From NCBI GenBank assembly GCA_003165455.1, contig PLUJ01000218.1:1-18284 (forward strand): DNA of 18,284 nt, written 5' to 3'. The notes beneath the pieces were generated by a model. That model ran no database searches, was not told the origin of the DNA, and saw only the letters and a program-made list of their open reading frames with translations. This document shows, piece after piece, positions 13,664 through 18,284 of this stretch. Positions within the stretch are counted from its first letter, which is position 1. Each line of letters begins with the position of its first letter. Source of the stretch: Acidobacteriaceae bacterium. Its GTDB lineage: Bacteria > Acidobacteriota > Terriglobia > Terriglobales > Acidobacteriaceae. Position numbers and translations under genes: made by a program.

Positions 13664-15448
13664 TTAATTCGAGCCTGTCACTTCAATCGCGCGCCGGCTA
13701 CCATACTTCGTGAATACGGACTCACCGGTGATAACCCCTTCCAGCGTGCGTGAATCGGCGCGATTTACCACCGGCACGATCGAGTAGTCGTTCACGTAAC
13801 GAAGCGCGGAATCGAGCGGCAGATCAGGGAACAGACTGGGCAGAGTTTGAGACGGAAGGACTGAGGCGAGGGTCAGTTCTCCCTTACCTTCACGGTAGAG
13901 CCGTTGGAGTTGGTCGCGCGTGATCGTATTCCAACCGCTGGGATGCATGCGCACCAGGAATGCCGATTCCGGCGCGTCCTGAATCCGGCTGGCATTGGCG
14001 TCAACATAATCCTGCGCACTCAGAACTATTTTCGGAACCGGGAGCATGGCATCTTCCACCCGTAGAATGGCTTCCTCCCGATCTTCTTCCAGGGAAGGCA
14101 GGATAAGACCGTCCTGACGCGTGAGCATGTCAAAAATTGGGACCGAGAGCAGGCTGCGTGAAACCAGGTACGAGCAGGCGTTGGCGACGATCACCGGCAC
14201 AATGATTTCGTAATTGCCGCTAACCTCAAGCACCATGAATACCGATGTCATGGGAACACGCAAGAATCCAGCGAATAAAACCCCCATCCCCACCAAAACA
14301 TACGTCCCCGTCGAGCCCGTAAGGTGAGGAAATAAAATCCGTTCGATGTCACCGACCGCGCCGCCGAGCATCGCCCCAATAAAAAGCGTTGGTGCAAACA
14401 TGCCGCCCGGCGTGCCGCTGACGAATGAAACGGAAGTGGCGATGATTTTGAGAAGGGCAAGGATCGCAAGGAATTTCCATGCGTACTGGCCGTGCATGGC
14501 GTCATCCATCGCGCCATATCCTGCACCCATCACCTGCGGTGCGCCCAGAAAGGCGATCAGTCCGACCAGAAGTCCGGCAAGAGCAGGTTGGAAGTATTGT
14601 GTCCAGCGGGGCAGAGCCTTGAGACGCGGCCGCAGATAGCCAATCGACTTGGCGAATAGCACCGATGCCAGTCCGCCGACCAGGCCGAGAACAGCGTAGG
14701 CAATCAGTTCGCTGGGACGCTTAAATGTCGTCACCGGAATGCGGAACAGCGGCTCGCTTCCGAGAAATGAACGAACCACTACCACGCTGGAAACGGCGGC
14801 GAGGACGACGGAGCCCAGAATTCCGGCGCTCCAGCGTCCGATGACTTCCTCAATCACAAACAAAACGGCCGAGATAGGCGCATTGAATGCGGCGGCAAGG
14901 CCGGCGGCCGCTCCAACCGGCGCCATCAATCGGATCTTCTCGCGGGAGATTTGCAGCTGGCGCCCCAAAGCCGAGGCGATGCTGGCGCCAATCTGCAGCG
15001 AAGGATCTTCGGGTCCCAGAGACTGTCCCGAACCGATGGCAAGGCCCGCGCAAATGAACTTGCCGACAGCCGTGCGGAATGGGATGAATCCGTTAAAAAT
15101 GTAGAGCGCGGATTTTGTCTGATTCACGCCGCTGCCACGGATTCCTGGGAACACGTGCAAAACAAGTACGGCCACAACGAGTCCAGCCAAAGCGGGAACG
15201 GCAAACAACCGCCAACTATGGTTTTCCGGGAGCGGGCCCAGTAGTGCAAGATGCGTCCAGTCAATGGCGAGACGAAAACAAACTACCGCTAAGCCGGAGA
15301 AGATTCCGATAAACACGGACAGAATGAGAAAAAATACCTCCTCATGAAAAACGCCCTCGATCGTGGAAAACAGCCGCTGGGAAGCTCTTCGCGGCGCGGA
15401 CAAAGCTGGCGTGGTTGCTGAACTGGCGGTTGGAGCGGACGTACTCAT
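13664..15448 (-). CDS. CLC-family chloride channel/transporter with C-terminal CBS-like region
   Basis: The 594-residue protein has about 10 or more hydrophobic helices (about 37-430) and CLC landmarks: GSGVNQ (105-110) in the GSGIP position, GQSLGPEDPSLQIG (141-154) in the GxEGP position with E147 as gating Glu, FNAPISAVLFVIEE (188-201) with the proton-pathway Glu pair, and GGMFAPT (348-354). Two motifs deviate: Pro to Asn after GSGV, and GxEGP reads GPEDP. Residues about 465-580 (VEDAMLPVPKIV, then SIVPVVNRADSRTLEGVI) look like a divergent CBS pair for regulation. The retained Glu pair favours H+/anion exchange, but this is inferred. The ATG at 15448 overlaps the TPR gene stop in ATGA, so a longer TTG start at 15517 was rejected. 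Confidence 0.92.
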   Translation of the reverse strand: MSTSAPTASSATTPALSAPRRASQRLFSTIEGVFHEEVFFLILSVFIGIFSGLAVVCFRLAIDWTHLALLGPLPENHSWRLFAVPALAGLVVAVLVLHVFPGIRGSGVNQTKSALYIFNGFIPFRTAVGKFICAGLAIGSGQSLGPEDPSLQIGASIASALGRQLQISREKIRLMAPVGAAAGLAAAFNAPISAVLFVIEEVIGRWSAGILGSVVLAAVSSVVVVRSFLGSEPLFRIPVTTFKRPSELIAYAVLGLVGGLASVLFAKSIGYLRPRLKALPRWTQYFQPALAGLLVGLIAFLGAPQVMGAGYGAMDDAMHGQYAWKFLAILALLKIIATSVSFVSGTPGGMFAPTLFIGAMLGGAVGDIERILFPHLTGSTGTYVLVGMGVLFAGFLRVPMTSVFMVLEVSGNYEIIVPVIVANACSYLVSRSLLSVPIFDMLTRQDGLILPSLEEDREEAILRVEDAMLPVPKIVLSAQDYVDANASRIQDAPESAFLVRMHPSGWNTITRDQLQRLYREGKGELTLASVLPSQTLPSLFPDLPLDSALRYVNDYSIVPVVNRADSRTLEGVITGESVFTKYGSRRAIEVTGSN

Positions 15449-16611
15449 TGCGCAGCCGCCTGGCGCTTCTGGGAAATCATCAGGAGTGCTAAATCCTTTC
15501 CTTGCGGCGAGCCACAAGTTGCCGCAGTCTGCTGCTCAATTTGAAAAACCACATCCATGATTGCATCCGGCAGATCGGTTTCAGCGGGAGAGCGCAAGAG
15601 TCTGAGTTGCGGTTTCGCCAGCAGCCAGCGGCTCTGGAGAGCAGGCAGCGGAGATGCGGTAGGATTTTGTGTACTATTCAGGTCCACTCCAGCTTGGCGG
15701 GCACAGGCAATAAGGCGATCCTCCGCTTCAGCAAAGGCGGCATCGATGCGACGATTGCGCTCCGCGTCTGAAATGTGACTGTGAAAGGGATTGCTGGCAA
15801 GAATCAGTTCCGTCGCTTCGAGTAACCGCTTCACATTCTCGTCTTTGGGATCGGCCTCTACCGCGCCACGCAGATAATGTGCCGCAATCGTGTACTGACC
15901 CGAGCGGTAGGCGGCTTGGCCGGCTCCCGCCAAGGCCTGAAAATTGCTGGGTTCGGACCGCAAGGCTTGCTCATCCTGAGCGAGAGCGCCCGAATAATCC
16001 TGCGCCTGAGCGAAAAGTTGCGCCGCTTGCAGATGATCGGCGGCATTGGGTGGCAAAGCGGCCGCCAGCGCAATGAGCTCCGAATCGGCCTGGGCGAGAG
16101 CATGTTTCTTCAACAGGAATTCGATCAGTTCGATGCGCGCCTTGTTGCGATTCTGGTCGGGATCTGAGCCCCATACTCCATACATTGCGTTGTGATAGTA
16201 GCGCGTTGCATCTTCGATCGAACCGCGGTGTGCCGCAACGCGGGCTAGAGCAAGGTTCACGGCGGAGTCCTGAGGAGCCCGCTGCCAAAGCGCCACCAAG
16301 TAAGACTCCGCTTCATCCAAACGTCGTGGATCGTTGCTATCGCGCAGCGCGCGCGCCAGGCTGAGTTGGTATTGGGAATTGGTTGGATCGCAACTGAGCG
16401 CCCCTCGGAATTCGGCGATGGCATTGCCGTAACGGCCTTCTCCGGCATCGGTCAGGCCCAGGTTATAGAGCTTGCGGCCGCGAGACTGCTGATTCGCCGT
16501 GTAGCGGGACACGAGATGGCCGACGGCGGCAAATCCAGTGGCGGCAGCGACGGTAAGCACCACCAGGATCATGGGAGCCGAACGCGGGATCAATTTGCGC
16601 CACCATGACAT
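15445..16611 (-). CDS. Membrane-anchored TPR-repeat protein
   Basis: The 388-residue protein has one N-terminal transmembrane helix (about 14-33, MILVVLTVAAATGFAAVGHL) after a short basic start, then tetratricopeptide repeats. Examples are GRKLYNLGLTDAGEGRYGNA (45-64), AESYLVALWQRAPQDSAVNL (101-120), and the pair at about 190-256 with DYSGALAQDEQALRSEPSN and AGAGQAAYRSGQYTIAAHYL. The C-terminal 110 residues are helical with no known domain. TPRs serve as protein-binding scaffolds, here probably on the outer face of the inner membrane. Its stop overlaps the CLC start (ATGA), so the two are translationally coupled and may work together. The frame extends to a GTG at 16683, but the ATG at 16611 fits the membrane anchor. 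Confidence 0.85.
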   Translation of the reverse strand: MSWWRKLIPRSAPMILVVLTVAAATGFAAVGHLVSRYTANQQSRGRKLYNLGLTDAGEGRYGNAIAEFRGALSCDPTNSQYQLSLARALRDSNDPRRLDEAESYLVALWQRAPQDSAVNLALARVAAHRGSIEDATRYYHNAMYGVWGSDPDQNRNKARIELIEFLLKKHALAQADSELIALAAALPPNAADHLQAAQLFAQAQDYSGALAQDEQALRSEPSNFQALAGAGQAAYRSGQYTIAAHYLRGAVEADPKDENVKRLLEATELILASNPFHSHISDAERNRRIDAAFAEAEDRLIACARQAGVDLNSTQNPTASPLPALQSRWLLAKPQLRLLRSPAETDLPDAIMDVVFQIEQQTAATCGSPQGKDLALLMISQKRQAAAQ

Positions 16612-16740
16612 AGCTCGTATCACGATATCATTTGGATGCGGGAAATTGATGAGTGCACGGTACAAAAGTAGCCCGAATCGCACTGGCTTCAGGTAATATA
16701 CTTTCTTTGCAGAAGTGCTTCGCTACCTGGCCGCCCAAGC

Positions 16741-17451
16741 ATGAATCGTGAATATTTCAAAAGATACAGCCATGAATTGAACCGTGACATGGATGCACTG
16801 GTTTTTGGCCATTCCGGAACCCCACTTTTGGTATTTCCGACCTCCATGGGCAAGTTTTTTGAGTACGAAGATCGAGGAATGATCGGGATACTCTCCTCGA
16901 AAATCGAGCGCGGCGACCTGCAAGTCTTCTGTCCAGACGCCGTCGACATGGAAAGTTGGTATAACAAAAACGTTCATCCTAGAGTGCGAGTGATGCGGCA
17001 TCTGCAGTATGAGCGCTACATTCTGCATGAATTTCTTCCGTTCGTCAGATGGAAAAATCAGGCGCCAGGCCTCACCGTGACCGGATGCAGCTTCGGCGCC
17101 TATCATGCGGTAAATTTCGCCCTTAAGCATCCCGACGTAGTTACGCATTGCGTCAGCATGAGCGGGGCGTTCGATGTTCACCAATTTCTGGATGGTTACT
17201 ATGACGACGATTGCTACTTCAATTGCCCGCCCGATTTTCTTCCAAACCAGAACGATGACTGGTTTCTAAGCCGTTACCGGAAGATGAAGATTGTGCTGGG
17301 ATCGGCGAATTGGGATATTTGCCTCGACCAAAATGTTAAATTTTCCGCGATTTTGAATGGCAAAGCGGTGCCGCACTGGCTGGATGTTTACGGGGACAAT
17401 TCGAAGCATGATTGGCCGTTGTGGCTAAGGATGGCGGAAAAGTATTTCTAG
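16741..17451 (+). CDS. Alpha/beta-hydrolase, COG4947-like esterase
   Basis: This 236-residue protein starts MNREYFKRYSHELNRDM, followed by LLVFPTSMGKFFEYEDRGM (29-47), a hallmark of a small esterase-D-like group (COG4947 as I recall it). The nucleophile elbow is GCSFGAYHA (115-123) with S117. D192 (SANWDICLD) and H223 (SKHDWPLW) are the likely acid and base of the triad. There is no signal peptide, so it acts in the cytoplasm. Substrate is unknown. An ATP-grasp gene follows 85 bp later on the same strand; such hydrolases are often seen beside ATP-grasp ligases, suggesting one cleaves or transfers what the other joins. No clear ribosome site precedes the ATG; a TATACT (-10-like) is at 16697-16702. 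Confidence 0.88.
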   Translation: MNREYFKRYSHELNRDMDALVFGHSGTPLLVFPTSMGKFFEYEDRGMIGILSSKIERGDLQVFCPDAVDMESWYNKNVHPRVRVMRHLQYERYILHEFLPFVRWKNQAPGLTVTGCSFGAYHAVNFALKHPDVVTHCVSMSGAFDVHQFLDGYYDDDCYFNCPPDFLPNQNDDWFLSRYRKMKIVLGSANWDICLDQNVKFSAILNGKAVPHWLDVYGDNSKHDWPLWLRMAEKYF

Positions 17452-17536
17452 AAAGTTCGCATTTCGCTTCCTGGTATCTTGCGTTTAAGCTCGTTTGCAC
17501 CGGTTCTTAACGGATTGATTGATTCGGAGTGTCCTC

Positions 17537-18284
17537 ATGAAGAAAATCGGGATTTTATTTGGCATGGAAAATACATTTCCGCCGGCCTTGGTGGAGAAGA
17601 TCAATTCCATGAAAACGGAGGATGTCGTCGCAGAATTCGTACAGGTCGGCGGAGTCCGGATGGACGAACCGAAAAAGTACGATGTGATTATCGACCGCAT
17701 CTCGCAGGACATTCCTTTCTATCGCTCCTATCTGAAGAATGCGTCGTTGCATGGAACGATCGTGGTTAACAATCCGTTCTGGTGGACGGCCGACGATAAA
17801 TTCTTCAATTATGCGTTGGCACATAAACTGGGCGTGGCAATCCCAGCCACAGTGATTCTGCCGCACAATAAACACCCGGAAGGCACGACGGACCGGTCTA
17901 TGCGGAACTTGATCTTCCCTCTCAATTGGGAGGAGCTCTTCGATTACGTTCGGTTCCCCGCATTCCTCAAGCCTTATTCCGGTGGGGGTTGGAAACATGT
18001 TTATCACGTGCATTCGCCGGATGAATTTTTCCACCATTACAACCAGACCGGGGATCTATGCATGACCCTGCAGCACGGCGTGGAGTTTGATGAGTATTAC
18101 CGCTGCTACGTGGTGGGTCAGGAAAAAGTCCACATCATGAAATATGACCCGCGGCTGCCCCACCATGAGCGATATGTGAAGGGAAATCCGCCGCCGTCGT
18201 CGGTAGCGTTGAAAGAGCGCATTGAGAAAGATGGTTTGACGTTGTGCCGCGTGCTGGGCTATGACCTGAACACGGTCGAGTTTG
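17537..18284 (+). CDS. ATP-grasp family ligase (5' part, continues beyond window)
   Basis: The frame is open from ATG 17537 to the window end (249 codons) without a stop. It begins KKIGILFGMENTFPPALVEK, then YDVIIDRISQDIPFYRSYL and the pre-ATP-grasp turn VVNNPFWWTADDKFFNY. The ATP-grasp fold is indicated by FPAFLKPYSGGGWKHVY (phosphate-binding Gly loop with a Lys), and FDEYYRCYVVGQEKVHIMKY with the following Arg as the central strands. The distal Mg-binding Glu/Asn motif would lie outside the window. ATP-grasp enzymes activate a carboxylate as acyl phosphate and join it to an amine or thiol. A GGAG lies 8 nt before the ATG. It is likely co-transcribed with the esterase 85 bp upstream. Substrate unknown. 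Confidence 0.85.
   Translation, partial: MKKIGILFGMENTFPPALVEKINSMKTEDVVAEFVQVGGVRMDEPKKYDVIIDRISQDIPFYRSYLKNASLHGTIVVNNPFWWTADDKFFNYALAHKLGVAIPATVILPHNKHPEGTTDRSMRNLIFPLNWEELFDYVRFPAFLKPYSGGGWKHVYHVHSPDEFFHHYNQTGDLCMTLQHGVEFDEYYRCYVVGQEKVHIMKYDPRLPHHERYVKGNPPPSSVALKERIEKDGLTLCRVLGYDLNTVEF

Noticed and set aside
17555..18037. 160-codon frame on the minus strand at the right end
   Set aside because: Antisense to the ATP-grasp gene, whose plus frame is open to the window end and carries family motifs.

Overview
The window looks like chromosomal DNA of a member of the Acidobacteriota (Koribacter/Terriglobus-like). The pointers are a hopanoid operon headed by ispH, a small secreted protein ending in a GDVARALRK-type tail that I recall as common in this phylum, an acidobacterial-type CLC transporter, and moderately high GC with frequent GTG/TTG starts. 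This placement is an inference from gene content; no rRNA or other phylogenetic marker is present.

Left part (1-5650, all minus strand): an isoprenoid/hopanoid operon read right to left. The order is ispH (last step of IPP/DMAPP supply), shc (squalene to hopene), a BrnT-type toxin with a predicted antitoxin, hpnA (NDP-sugar epimerase/reductase-like), hpnG (adenosylhopane nucleosidase/phosphorylase) and the 5' part of a zinc-type alcohol dehydrogenase that runs off the window. The toxin-antitoxin pair sits inside the operon between shc and hpnA.

Centre-left (5651-8394, minus strand): a spacer of about 220 bp, then a Phd/YefM antitoxin and PIN-domain toxin pair whose promoter overlaps two perfect TTAGCTAA palindromes (a likely autoregulatory operator), then recN (DNA repair ATPase).

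Centre (8605-11518, plus strand): a zinc-ribbon, one-TM, Sel1-like repeat protein behind a leader with a two-tier hairpin, then an ECF sigma factor and its RskA-type membrane anti-sigma factor, 7 bp apart. Convergent to this pair is a 102-residue secreted protein (11567-11875, minus) with two tandem hairpins just upstream of its ribosome binding site. A gene-free stretch of about 590 bp follows, carrying a plausible promoter for a secreted 369-residue protein (12467-13576, plus) with a HETGE...DDP motif. A textbook intrinsic terminator closes that gene.

Right part: a CLC-family anion transporter with a C-terminal CBS-like region (minus), translationally coupled through an ATGA overlap to an upstream membrane-anchored TPR protein. 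Divergent from these, at the right edge (plus), lies a COG4947-like alpha/beta-hydrolase followed by an ATP-grasp ligase that continues past the window end. This hydrolase plus ATP-grasp pair is the most likely poorly characterised system here, possibly for making or editing a peptide-like or amide-linked metabolite. No tRNA, rRNA, insertion sequence or CRISPR array was recognised.
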